Below are positions 18,262-26,925 of a DNA stretch of 64,000 nucleotides, in pieces (the stretch's first letter is position 1; each line of letters starts with the position of its first letter). The stretch comes from JAUWGC01 sp963753055 (GTDB taxonomy: Bacteria > Bacteroidota > Bacteroidia > Bacteroidales > B18-G4). Below the pieces are notes generated by a model that made no database searches, was not told where the DNA came from, and worked only from the letters and a program-made list of their open reading frames with translations. The position numbers and the translations under genes were made by a program. Location: NCBI GenBank assembly GCA_963753055.1, contig CAVWAP010000001.1, positions 930,001 through 994,000 of the forward strand, written 5' to 3'.

Positions 18262-20067
18262 ATGGTGATGAATAAGATTACAGGTGTATACTTCACAGAA
18301 GGAGTTAATACACTTGATAACAAAATCAATCTCCGGGAGGTTATGGATTTTGCTTCTGGGCTGCCCGGAGTGTCTGTCGTTGATTACGACAACCTGTTAC
18401 TAAGGGGTGATCCTAAGAAGATCCAGGCTGCTATCGAAAAGCAAAACCTGGATAGGCTAATCCTTGCTGGAACAGGTTCAGGATTCCTGAATCCATTATT
18501 TGCAAACGCATTCAGGTTGGCGGGTAAAGATCCATCCAATGTTGTTATTACTGACTTTGAAGAGCATCTTGATGGTGTACCTGATCCAACAGATTGGGCA
18601 AAAGGAATGCTCTACTGTGCAGTTTTAGATGTGCCGTTCCGGGATGCAGCCATACCGGATGAGGTGGATGTGAACCCCGATACACTTATAATTGGAGGTG
18701 GTATCGCTGGCATTCAGGCTTCGCTTGAGGTTGCAAATGCCAACAAGCAAGTCTACCTTGTTGAGAAGACAGGCACTATTGGAGGGCATATGGCTATGTT
18801 CGATAAAACCTTTCCTACCCTTGATTGTGCAGCATGTATCCTTACCCCGAAGATGGTGGAAGTAGCGCAGCATCCAAAGATCGACCTGCTCACATATTGT
18901 GAAGTGAAAAGCGTTACAGGGGAACCTGGAAACTATAAAGTGACCATCCTTAAGAAAGCCAGACGGGTTGATATAGCTGTTTGCATCGGCTGTGGAGTTT
19001 GTGCAGAGAAATGCCCTAGTAAAGTACCAAGTGAATTCGATGCAGGTACTACGATGCGAAAAGCTATTTATATTCCTTTTCCTCAGGCTGTTCCTAACAA
19101 ATACCTGATTGATGAGGATAACTGCCGTTATGTACAGGAAGATGGAAAATGCGGAGTTTGTGTGAAGGTATGCCCGGCAGAGAACTGCATTAACCTGGAT
19201 GCAAAAGATGAAGAAATAGAAATCACTGTTGGCAATATCGTTGTTGCTACCGGATTCCAGGTATTTGACGCCAAAAGAATGGAGCAATTTGGATATGGAA
19301 AGTTTCCTAATGTCCTTACCTCTCTTGAATTTGAGCGCCTGGTTAATGCGTCCGGACCAACAGGGGGTAACCTGAAGTTCCGGACACAGGACAAAAAAGG
19401 CAACTGGGTTTTTGAAGATCAGGGCAAGGAGCCTGAAAGTATTGCCATCATTCATTGCATCGGAAGCCGGGACAGGAATTACCATAAATACTGTTCCAGG
19501 GTTTGCTGCATGTATTCATTGAAGATGGCACACCTTGTAAAAGAGAAGAATCCTAAGGCTGAAGTCTACGAATATTATATTGATATGAGGGCATTTGGAA
19601 AAGGGTATGAAGAATTCTATGAAAGGATTAAGGAAGAAGGAGTTCATATAATAAGGGGCAAAACTGCCAGTATTGATCAAAAAAAGGATAAGCTTATACT
19701 CAGGAGCGAAGACATGCTCAATGAGCGGATCATAGAACAGGATGTGGATATGGTTATCCTGTCGGTCGGACTGGAGCCAAGAGATGAGGCTAAAGATTTT
19801 GCCGGCATGCTTGGAATCTCTGTAGACGAAGAAGGCTGGTTTAAAGAATCAAATGCCATAGATGATCCTGTCGGAACATTCACCGGGGGTATAACCATTG
19901 CAGGCACCTGCCAGGGACCAAAGGATATTCCCGATTCCGTCGCCCAGGGGGCAGCTGCTGCCGCAAAGGTGCTGGAATCCATTATGAAAGGGAGTGTAAA
20001 GAAGAATATCAAAGATCTCTCTTTGTCTGATATACAATCTGTTGCTAATAAGATATCTGAATCATAA
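18262..20067 (+). CDS. HdrA-like FAD/Fe-S protein 1 (HdrA/QmoA family)
   Basis: A 601-residue HdrA homologue. The order is a degenerate N-terminal HdrA domain (1-135), a thioredoxin-reductase-like FAD domain (LIIGGGIAG near 143) and an inserted ferredoxin-like module. The module's Cys are at 241/244/247/251 and 288/297/300/304, followed by the HdrA-specific CSRVCC cluster motif. It keeps the DCAACILTPKM segment. The N-terminal domain has lost every cluster Cys that the second HdrA (21241-22992) keeps, and it lacks the C-terminal ferredoxin domain. HdrA proteins carry electrons through FAD and can bifurcate. First gene of the operon; the next gene starts 10 bp downstream. Confidence 0.85.
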   Translation: MVMNKITGVYFTEGVNTLDNKINLREVMDFASGLPGVSVVDYDNLLLRGDPKKIQAAIEKQNLDRLILAGTGSGFLNPLFANAFRLAGKDPSNVVITDFEEHLDGVPDPTDWAKGMLYCAVLDVPFRDAAIPDEVDVNPDTLIIGGGIAGIQASLEVANANKQVYLVEKTGTIGGHMAMFDKTFPTLDCAACILTPKMVEVAQHPKIDLLTYCEVKSVTGEPGNYKVTILKKARRVDIAVCIGCGVCAEKCPSKVPSEFDAGTTMRKAIYIPFPQAVPNKYLIDEDNCRYVQEDGKCGVCVKVCPAENCINLDAKDEEIEITVGNIVVATGFQVFDAKRMEQFGYGKFPNVLTSLEFERLVNASGPTGGNLKFRTQDKKGNWVFEDQGKEPESIAIIHCIGSRDRNYHKYCSRVCCMYSLKMAHLVKEKNPKAEVYEYYIDMRAFGKGYEEFYERIKEEGVHIIRGKTASIDQKKDKLILRSEDMLNERIIEQDVDMVILSVGLEPRDEAKDFAGMLGISVDEEGWFKESNAIDDPVGTFTGGITIAGTCQGPKDIPDSVAQGAAAAAKVLESIMKGSVKKNIKDLSLSDIQSVANKISES

Positions 20068-20077
20068 AGTAATTATA

Positions 20078-21229
20078 ATGAGTTATAGAGTTAATACAGA
20101 AGTTAAAAAAGAACTGGCAAAATTCGGAGTCAGCGAATGGAGTGATTGTTATCATTGTGGTAACTGCACTGCCAGTTGCCCATTAACGGAGGATAATTTC
20201 TTATTCCCCAGGGCGGATATCCGCAACATGCAAATGGGGCTGAAAGAAAAACTAACTGCAAGTGTGAACCCCTGGCTGTGTTATTATTGCGGGGAGTGCT
20301 CAGATACCTGTCCGAGGGATGCCAATCCGGGTGAGATACTGATGTCACTTAGGAGGTACCTTACTTCATTATATGACTGGACAGGACTCTCCAGGAAATT
20401 CTACACATCAAAGGTATGGGAAGCAGGGGCAATCCTTATTTTCGCTGCACTGGTTGTTTTTCTGTTTGTCTTTTTTGGACCTCCGGTGGATAAAACACTA
20501 ACAGCACAAGGTGGTGTTAAGGTAAATCAGTTTGCACCGATCTTTTGGGTGGAATTGGGCGATTGGCTAATGGCCGGGATAGTTGCGTTTCTGCTTGTTA
20601 CCAATATCCTGAGGATGTTCTACATGGTGATAATCAAGGATAAATCGGTCAAGATCCCATTTCATCTTTATTTCACCGAATTCTGGCGCCTGATATTCCA
20701 TTTTTCATCTCAGTGGAAATTTTCCAAATGTGATGGTAAGAGCTATTGGCTTTCTCACTGGTTCATGATGTCGGGGTATACGATAATGTTTATTGTCATT
20801 GTTGTCTTCCTGCCCTGGTTCCAGACCGAAGATATCCATCCGATCTATCATCCTCAACGTTTGCTGGGATATTATGCCACTTTCGGATTGCTGTTCGGAC
20901 TTACTTATGCTATCATTGGCAGGCTTAGGAGGTCGAATGAAAAATTTAAGTTTTCACATGTAAGCGACTGGCTATTCATTATCATGCTGTACCTGACGGT
21001 AATCACAGGCATCCTGGTTCATTTCTTCAGAATTGGAGGCATGCCAATGGCAACTTATATCACTTATGTTGCCCATCTGGCTGTCCTGGTCCCAATGATC
21101 CTGATTGAGGTGCCTTTCTCCAAATGGTCGCACCTGGCATACAGACCATTTGCAGTTTATTTTGCCTCCCTTAAAAAGGCGGCCATGAATTACCAGGAAA
21201 AGAAGAATGTAGTTTTTGCAACATCATAA
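20078..21229 (+). CDS. QmoC-like membrane Fe-S protein (HdrC fused to a NarI/HdrE-like membrane domain)
   Basis: A 383-residue protein. Residues 1-100 form an HdrC-type domain with two [4Fe-4S] motifs, CYHCGNCTASCP and CYYCGECSDTCP. The rest has five or six membrane helices, with His residues in SHWFMM, VHFF and AHLAV able to bind heme b. This two-part architecture is that of QmoC, which exchanges electrons with menaquinone in sulfate reducers. The start was set at ATG 20078, because upstream in-frame codons overlap the end of hdrA. No adenylyl-sulfate reductase or sulfite reductase genes are present, so a link from hydrogenase to the quinone pool is the simpler reading. Confidence 0.85.
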   Translation: MSYRVNTEVKKELAKFGVSEWSDCYHCGNCTASCPLTEDNFLFPRADIRNMQMGLKEKLTASVNPWLCYYCGECSDTCPRDANPGEILMSLRRYLTSLYDWTGLSRKFYTSKVWEAGAILIFAALVVFLFVFFGPPVDKTLTAQGGVKVNQFAPIFWVELGDWLMAGIVAFLLVTNILRMFYMVIIKDKSVKIPFHLYFTEFWRLIFHFSSQWKFSKCDGKSYWLSHWFMMSGYTIMFIVIVVFLPWFQTEDIHPIYHPQRLLGYYATFGLLFGLTYAIIGRLRRSNEKFKFSHVSDWLFIIMLYLTVITGILVHFFRIGGMPMATYITYVAHLAVLVPMILIEVPFSKWSHLAYRPFAVYFASLKKAAMNYQEKKNVVFATS

Positions 21230-21240
21230 TCTCTATCGAT

Positions 21241-22992
21241 ATGGAAAAACCGAGAATAGGAGTATATGTCTGTTGGTGTGGTACCAATATAGCCAAGATG
21301 GTTGATGTCGAGGCTGTGGCTAAGGACATTGCGGATATGGAAAATGTCGTCGTAGCCAAGGATTATAAATATATGTGTTCTGACCCCGGACAGGAATTAA
21401 TCATTAAGGATATCAAAGAAAATAACCTGAACAGGGTTGTAGTTTCAGCCTGTTCTCCAAGAATACATGAGCTAACCTTCAGGAAAGCATTGGAGAATGC
21501 CGGGCTGAACCGGTATCTCTTTGAGATGGCTAATATCAGGGAGCATGTTTCATGGGTGCATATGGATCGCGATCAGGCTACTCAAAAAGCCAAGTCACTG
21601 GTAAGGGCAGCTGTTTCGAAAGTCAATTATCATGAATCCCTCGATAAGTTATCTGTGGAAATTAATCCTGCGACACTGATTATCGGTGGAGGCGTTGCAG
21701 GTTTATCTGCAGCTCTGGCAATTGCTGACTCAGGTAAGCAAGTCTATCTTGTGGAAAAAGAAGACCAGCTTGGAGGACTTGTAGCCAAGCTCGACCTGAC
21801 CTTCCCTTATTTATACAGCGCCGATCAGTTGATCAAGCCAAAGATTGATAGGGTATTGAAGCACGAGAATATAGAGGTGTTTCTAGATACGACCATTGAT
21901 GAGATTTTCGGTTACATTGGTAACTTTGAAATGAGCATTCCTGGCGAAGGTGACAATTCCAGGGACCTGAAGTTTGGGAACATCATTGTTGCTACGGGTC
22001 TGAAGACATACAATCCTGATGGCTTGGAAAATTACAGCTTTGCTAAACTACCAGATATCGTTACTTCCATTGATTTTGAGAAAAGGCTTAAGAAGGGGAA
22101 GATACTCACCTCTGAAGGAAAGGAACCCAGGCATATTGCTATTATCCATTGCGTCGGCAGCAGGAATAAGGATTACAAGGAGTATTGTTCCAGGGTATGC
22201 TGCATGACTGCATTGAAGTATGCTAACCAGGTCCGTGCAGCCCTCCCGGATTCGAGCGTTTATGAAATCTATGCAGATATGCGGGCTTTTGGAAAGGGTT
22301 GTGAGGAGTTTTATGAACAGTCATCACGAAAAAACATCATGTTCTTGATGTATGATCAGCAAGGTGAACTCCCTGTCATTTCAAAGGCCTCGGCAAAAGA
22401 TAAGTTCCAGATGCTGATCAAAATGAAAGAGCAGCTGTCTGGTGAAGATGTGGAGGTGCCTGCTGATATAGTGATATTAATGACTGCGATGGAGGCGCAC
22501 GAAAATGCAAAGGAAATTTCTCATGCTGTTGGAATCAGCATGTGTGGAAATGAGTTTTATATTGAGAAGCACCCCAAGCTGGATCCTGTGGCTACTACTA
22601 CAGACGGAGTATATATTGTTGGTTGCTGCCAGGGCCCGAAGGATATTACCGAGTCTATCACACAGGCCTGGGCGGCAGCATCAAGAGTGCTTGCAACCAT
22701 TGCAGTTGGTAAGGTCGAAGTTGAAGTAACAACTGCCAAAGTTAATGAGGACCTTTGCTGCGGTTGTCAGACCTGCATCAGTGTATGTCCTTACACTGCT
22801 ATATCATTTGATGAAGAGAAGGGTGTATCTGTTGTTAACGAGGTGTTGTGCAAAGGTTGCGGAACCTGTGGCTCCACTTGTCCGACCGGGGCCATCAGAA
22901 GCAGACACTTTACGGATGAGCAGATACTGTCTCAGATAGAAGGAATAATGTTAACATCAATTCCAAAAAAAGAAATACTGGAGGACGCCTAA
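21241..22992 (+). CDS. HdrA-like FAD/Fe-S protein 2 (HdrA/QmoB family)
   Basis: A 583-residue HdrA homologue. It has an intact N-terminal cluster domain (VCWCG at 10-14, YMCSDPG, VSACSPR), an FAD domain (IIGGGVAGLS), the CSRVCC motif and a C-terminal 2x[4Fe-4S] ferredoxin (CCGCQTCISVCP from residue 506, then CKGCGTCGSTCP). It lacks the ferredoxin insert found in the first HdrA. Together the two proteins carry the full set of HdrA modules, once each. MvhD follows 1 bp after the stop, fitting the known HdrA-MvhD contact through the HdrA C-terminal ferredoxin. Confidence 0.85.
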   Translation: MEKPRIGVYVCWCGTNIAKMVDVEAVAKDIADMENVVVAKDYKYMCSDPGQELIIKDIKENNLNRVVVSACSPRIHELTFRKALENAGLNRYLFEMANIREHVSWVHMDRDQATQKAKSLVRAAVSKVNYHESLDKLSVEINPATLIIGGGVAGLSAALAIADSGKQVYLVEKEDQLGGLVAKLDLTFPYLYSADQLIKPKIDRVLKHENIEVFLDTTIDEIFGYIGNFEMSIPGEGDNSRDLKFGNIIVATGLKTYNPDGLENYSFAKLPDIVTSIDFEKRLKKGKILTSEGKEPRHIAIIHCVGSRNKDYKEYCSRVCCMTALKYANQVRAALPDSSVYEIYADMRAFGKGCEEFYEQSSRKNIMFLMYDQQGELPVISKASAKDKFQMLIKMKEQLSGEDVEVPADIVILMTAMEAHENAKEISHAVGISMCGNEFYIEKHPKLDPVATTTDGVYIVGCCQGPKDITESITQAWAAASRVLATIAVGKVEVEVTTAKVNEDLCCGCQTCISVCPYTAISFDEEKGVSVVNEVLCKGCGTCGSTCPTGAIRSRHFTDEQILSQIEGIMLTSIPKKEILEDA

Positions 22993-22993
22993 C

Positions 22994-23422
22994 ATGAAAA
23001 AATTTGAACCAACAATCGTTTCGTTTTTGTGCAACTGGTGCTCCTATACCGGGGCCGACCTGGCTGGGACATCCCGCTTGAAATATGCACATAATATTAG
23101 AATTATCAGGGTCATGTGCTCAGGAAGGATTGACCCCACCTTTGTCCTGAAGGCCTTCAAGGAGGGTGCAGATGGAGTGCTTATCTGTGGCTGCCATCCA
23201 GGCGATTGCCATTACCATGAGGGTAATTACAAGTGCCTGCGCAGATATTACCTGATCAAGAAGTACATAACGCAAATGGGAATTGATCCAAACAGGCTAC
23301 GCCTGGAATGGATCAGTGCCAGTGAGGGTAAGCAGTTTGCAGAACTGGCTGATGCAATGGCTGAAACCATTCAGCAACTGGGTCCTGCAGAAATAAAAAC
23401 GGTTTTGGAAACAGTATCATAA
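22994..23422 (+). CDS. mvhD: MvhD-type iron-sulfur electron-transfer subunit
   Basis: A 142-residue MvhD/FrhD-domain protein. Its cysteines are in LCNWCSYTG, VMCSGR and CGCHPGDCHY, with the closing GNYKCLRRY segment. MvhD carries a [2Fe-2S] cluster that passes electrons from the hydrogenase small subunit to HdrA. Its place between hdrA and mvhG is the expected order. Confidence 0.9.
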   Translation: MKKFEPTIVSFLCNWCSYTGADLAGTSRLKYAHNIRIIRVMCSGRIDPTFVLKAFKEGADGVLICGCHPGDCHYHEGNYKCLRRYYLIKKYITQMGIDPNRLRLEWISASEGKQFAELADAMAETIQQLGPAEIKTVLETVS

Positions 23423-23437
23423 TTCAAATAAGATAAA

Positions 23438-24427
23438 ATGAGTGCTACAAAAGAGAAAACAGAAAAGAAAAAGCTTAAAATGGCTGTTTACTGGGGAGCT
23501 GCTTGTGGAGGATGTTGCGTTTCAGTGCTCGATGTGCATGAAAAGCTTTTCGATGTTGTTGCAGCAGCAGACCTTGTATTCTGGCCAATAGCCCTGGATA
23601 CCAAATACAAGGATGTAGAAGAAATGCCTGATGGATCCATTGATTTAACACTGTTTAACGGAGCTGTGAGAAACAGTGAAAATGAGCTGATGGCCGTCCT
23701 GCTCCGCCAGAAATCCAAATTGCTTGTAGCTTATGGTTCATGCGCACACCTTGGAGGCATCCCGGGCTTAGGCAATATGTCCTCAAGGGATGGTATCTTT
23801 AAAAGGGTATATGATGAGACTGAGTCGACTGAAAACCCTGACAAGTTGCGTCCTCAGCCTACCTACGATATACCCCAGGGACAGCTGGAACTTCCCAGGT
23901 TTTACAATGATGTCCAGCCACTCAATAAGGTTGTATGTGTTGATTATTATATCCCCGGTTGTCCACCTCAGACAGAGCGTCTGCTTGAAGTGTTCCAGGC
24001 CATAGTAAGTGGTGCTGCCTTACCGGCTAAGGAATCTGTAATAGGTGCGAATGAGAAAAGCCAGTGCGATGAATGCCCAAGGAAAAAGACAGATAATAAA
24101 TCTGTTAAACAGTTTTTCAGACCATGGGAAATAGAAGATGATGGAGAAACGTGTTTTCTTGAACAAGGAGTAATCTGTATGGGACCGGCGACCAGGGGTG
24201 GATGTGGAGTTCGGTGCATTGAAGGTAATGCACCCTGTCGTGGTTGCTATGGGCCACCACCTGATTCTCCCGACCCGGGAGCCAAGATGATGTCGGCCAT
24301 CGCAACGATGATCGACGCCAATGAACCCGAAGAGATAGAAAAAATAGTAGAATCAATAGAAGACCCTGTGGGAACATTTTACCGGTTTAGCTTACCTGTA
24401 TCAATTTTAAGGAGGAAACTTTTATGA
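23438..24427 (+). CDS. mvhG: [NiFe] hydrogenase small subunit, MvhG type (group 3c-like)
   Basis: A 329-residue small subunit without a Tat signal, hence cytoplasmic. Proximal cluster Cys are in ACGGCC, GSCAHLGG and PGCPPQ. A C-terminal Cys-rich region (CDECP, CMGPATRGGCGVRC, CRGC) provides the medial and distal clusters. It relays electrons from the Ni-Fe site to MvhD. Its stop overlaps the start of mvhA by 4 bp. Confidence 0.9.
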   Translation: MSATKEKTEKKKLKMAVYWGAACGGCCVSVLDVHEKLFDVVAAADLVFWPIALDTKYKDVEEMPDGSIDLTLFNGAVRNSENELMAVLLRQKSKLLVAYGSCAHLGGIPGLGNMSSRDGIFKRVYDETESTENPDKLRPQPTYDIPQGQLELPRFYNDVQPLNKVVCVDYYIPGCPPQTERLLEVFQAIVSGAALPAKESVIGANEKSQCDECPRKKTDNKSVKQFFRPWEIEDDGETCFLEQGVICMGPATRGGCGVRCIEGNAPCRGCYGPPPDSPDPGAKMMSAIATMIDANEPEEIEKIVESIEDPVGTFYRFSLPVSILRRKLL

Positions 24428-25896
24428 AACATCATATTTCAATAGACCCAATCACACGTTTGGAAGGACATGGCAAAATAGAAATCTTCCTGAAAAAAGA
24501 TGGGGAGGTGGATAATGTGTATTTCCAGGTACCAGAGCTTCGGGGCTTTGAGAAGTTTGTTGAAGGCAGGCCTGTGGAGGAAGTGAGCCAGATTGTAACC
24601 AAGATTTGTGGCGTTTGCCCGGGGTGTCATCATATGGCATCCGGCAAAGCAACCGATGAAGTCTTTGGGCTTGAACCTCCACCAACTGCTAAAAAATTAC
24701 GGGAGCTTTTCTATATGGCTCATTTCGTTCATAGCCATATAGCACATTTCTATGCCCTGGCGGCACCAGATTTTGTTGTAGGGCCAACAGCCCCTGCCGC
24801 AGAAAGAAATATTCTGGGAGTCATTGGCAAAGTGGGCAAGGAGATCGGGACAGAAGTTATCAAGCAAAGAAGGATCGCCCAGGAGATCCAGGCCTTGTTA
24901 GGAGGTCATCAGACACATGTTGTGATGAATATCCCTGCAGGGGTAAGAAAAGGATTAACGGAAGAACAACGTGCCGACATAGAAGAGAAGGCTAAGGGTT
25001 TTATCGAATTCGGTAAGTTCTCATTGAAGATCTTTGATGATGTTGTGCTGGCTAATAAGGATTATGTCGATATCATCCTGAACGGGCCTTATTCACTCAA
25101 CCTTCACTCGATGGGCCTTGTAGACGATCATAATTATGTCAACTTTTATGATGGCAAAGTGAGGGTTGTAGATACGAATGGAAAAGAACATTGCAAATAC
25201 TCACCTGAAGATTATCGAGATTATGTTGCAGAGCGTGTTGAGCCATGGAGCTATTTGAAGTTCCCATACCTTAAAAAGATTGGATGGAGAGGGTTCGTCG
25301 ACGGACAGGAATCAGGGGTATACCATGCAACCCCATTGTCCAGGTTGAATGCCGCTGATGGGATGGCGACACCGTTGGCACAGAAGGAGTATGAAAGGAT
25401 GTATGAGACGTTGGGAGGTAAGCCTGTTCATGCTACCCTTGCAATGCACTGGGCAAGATTGATCGAACTGCTGTATGCAGCGGAGCGATCCCTTGAACTG
25501 ATTGTTGATAAGGATATAACCGGAAAAGAGTTACGGACCAAGCTAGATAAGAATAGGTTTAGAGGAGAAGGGGTAGGTATTGTTGAAGCGCAGCGTGGAA
25601 CCCTTACACACCATTACTGGACTGATGAGAAAGGTATTGTTACCAAAGCCAATATTATTGTTGGAACAACTAACAATAATGCTGCCATCTGTATGTCATT
25701 AAAAAAGGCAGCCCAGGGTCTTATCAAAAAAGGTGAAGATGTCACGGATGGCATTTTAAATATGATTGAGATGGCTTTCAGGGCTTATGATCCCTGCTTC
25801 TCATGCGCAACGCACAGGCTTCCGGGAGAAATGCCGCTGTTGGTGAACTTCCGAGACCCGGATGGAAATGTCATCAGGACCCTGAAAAGAGATTAG
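24424..25896 (+). CDS. mvhA: [NiFe] hydrogenase large subunit, MvhA type (group 3c-like)
   Basis: A 490-residue catalytic subunit. Ni-Fe ligands are Cys62 and Cys65 in ICGVCPGCHH, and Cys458 and Cys461 in DPCFSCATH. About 25 residues follow the last His, which is the peptide removed by the maturation protease after nickel insertion. The sequence GHGKIEIFL near the start is typical of F420-non-reducing (Mvh) enzymes. It oxidises or evolves H2 in the cytoplasm. Confidence 0.92.
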   Translation: MKHHISIDPITRLEGHGKIEIFLKKDGEVDNVYFQVPELRGFEKFVEGRPVEEVSQIVTKICGVCPGCHHMASGKATDEVFGLEPPPTAKKLRELFYMAHFVHSHIAHFYALAAPDFVVGPTAPAAERNILGVIGKVGKEIGTEVIKQRRIAQEIQALLGGHQTHVVMNIPAGVRKGLTEEQRADIEEKAKGFIEFGKFSLKIFDDVVLANKDYVDIILNGPYSLNLHSMGLVDDHNYVNFYDGKVRVVDTNGKEHCKYSPEDYRDYVAERVEPWSYLKFPYLKKIGWRGFVDGQESGVYHATPLSRLNAADGMATPLAQKEYERMYETLGGKPVHATLAMHWARLIELLYAAERSLELIVDKDITGKELRTKLDKNRFRGEGVGIVEAQRGTLTHHYWTDEKGIVTKANIIVGTTNNNAAICMSLKKAAQGLIKKGEDVTDGILNMIEMAFRAYDPCFSCATHRLPGEMPLLVNFRDPDGNVIRTLKRD

Positions 25897-25907
25897 TCTA
25901 AACCCTG

Positions 25908-26447
25908 GTGGATCTGATTGAAATGAATGATCAAAGTACCATATTGATACTTGGATTGGGAAGTGAGATTCTCAGGGATGATGGCATTGGTCCGCACCTC
26001 GCAAGGGATTTGCGTGCTCATTTCACATCAAAACACTTTCAATTTAATACTTCCACCGTTGGTGGACTGGAAATTATTGACCTGATCAAAGGTTACAAGA
26101 TGGTCTTTATTATCGACGGAATTAAATCGAAACAGAGCAATCCAGGAGAAGTATACTTTATGGATACCGAAAACTTCATGGAAACCCTGCACCTTTCAAA
26201 TATCCATGATGCTTCATTTCATACGGCGTTAAAACTGGGTCATGAGATTGGGGCTGATATCCCTCAATCAATATTTATTATTGGCATTGGGGTGGAAGAG
26301 GATACCGAGTTTGGTGAAACATTTACAGAAATAATAGAAGCAGAATATGTAAATATTCTGAAAAGAATACATCAATTTATATTGGAGCAATTCAAGTCAT
26401 TGAACGTTGCGACATCAGTTGATTCAATCAAAGGAGAATTGGCATGA
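25908..26447 (+). CDS. Hydrogenase maturation protease for MvhA
   Basis: A 179-residue protease of the HycI/HyaD (M52) family with LGLGSEILRDDGIGPH at the N-terminus, IIDGIKS in the middle and a later HDASFH segment; these carry the Ni-sensing acids and His. It clips the C-terminal peptide of MvhA after Ni insertion. GTG 25908 or ATG 25923 could be the start. The stop overlaps the next gene as ATGA, so the Cys-rich protein is translationally coupled to it. Confidence 0.85.
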   Translation: MDLIEMNDQSTILILGLGSEILRDDGIGPHLARDLRAHFTSKHFQFNTSTVGGLEIIDLIKGYKMVFIIDGIKSKQSNPGEVYFMDTENFMETLHLSNIHDASFHTALKLGHEIGADIPQSIFIIGIGVEEDTEFGETFTEIIEAEYVNILKRIHQFILEQFKSLNVATSVDSIKGELA

Positions 26448-26917
26448 ACAGATTCAATGCAAAAGGGATGTTGGTCATCCCTAATCCCATGACAACAGAG
26501 AAAATCTGTAAACAAAAAAAAGTAGTAGTTGTTAAAGAGTGCTATTGTCCTAATGGACATAACCTGATCAGTCAAAAAGCCATCTTTAATGGATTTCAAG
26601 GGATAATTTTTAAAGTGAGGAGAAAAGATGAGGAAGGCATGGTAGCCCTGAGCCCGGTTTATGGTTATAAAAGTCGTGTTGCCATGAATGTAGACCTGGT
26701 TGAAGGACAGATATGGGATATCTGCTGCCCGGTTTGCAATGTCCAGTTTCCTGTTTATTCCCAATGCTCATGTGGAGGCCAATTAATAGCTCTTTTTACA
26801 AATAAGAAATCAGATTTTTCAAATTGTCTAGGAATCTGTAACCGGATTGATTGCTATAATGCAGGAATTAAATATGGAAATGAATTGTTATCCATGTCAA
26901 TGGTTGAGGCTCTTTGA
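26444..26917 (+). CDS. Cys-rich zinc-ribbon-like protein, hydrogenase-associated paralogue 2
   Basis: A 157-residue protein of unrecognised family. Cys and His lie in CYCPNGH (33-39), CCPVC (94-98), CSCGG (108-112) and CLGICNRIDC (128-137). Its pattern and the LS-x-VYG segment match the 136-residue protein at 12153-12563, so the two are paralogues. It is the last gene of the hdr/mvh operon and its ATG overlaps the protease stop. That coupling is the best hint that it works with the Mvh hydrogenase, for example in cluster delivery or as an electron carrier; this is inference. Confidence 0.75.
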   Translation: MNRFNAKGMLVIPNPMTTEKICKQKKVVVVKECYCPNGHNLISQKAIFNGFQGIIFKVRRKDEEGMVALSPVYGYKSRVAMNVDLVEGQIWDICCPVCNVQFPVYSQCSCGGQLIALFTNKKSDFSNCLGICNRIDCYNAGIKYGNELLSMSMVEAL

Positions 26918-26925
26918 AACAGAGA

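Noticed and set aside
18625..19485. 286-codon open frame on the minus strand inside the first hdrA gene
   Set aside because: It is fully antisense to a gene with intact conserved motifs, and its translation (Cys, Phe and His-rich, no domain) looks like a shadow frame.
20078..21229. Assignment of the Hdr/Qmo genes to sulfate reduction (QmoABC)
   Set aside because: No aprAB, sat or dsr genes accompany them and the operon continues into mvhDGA, so a hydrogenase role is favoured.
26918..26925. Terminator between the hdr/mvh operon and the convergent SDR gene
   Set aside because: Only 8 bp separate the stops and no hairpin with a T-run is visible nearby.
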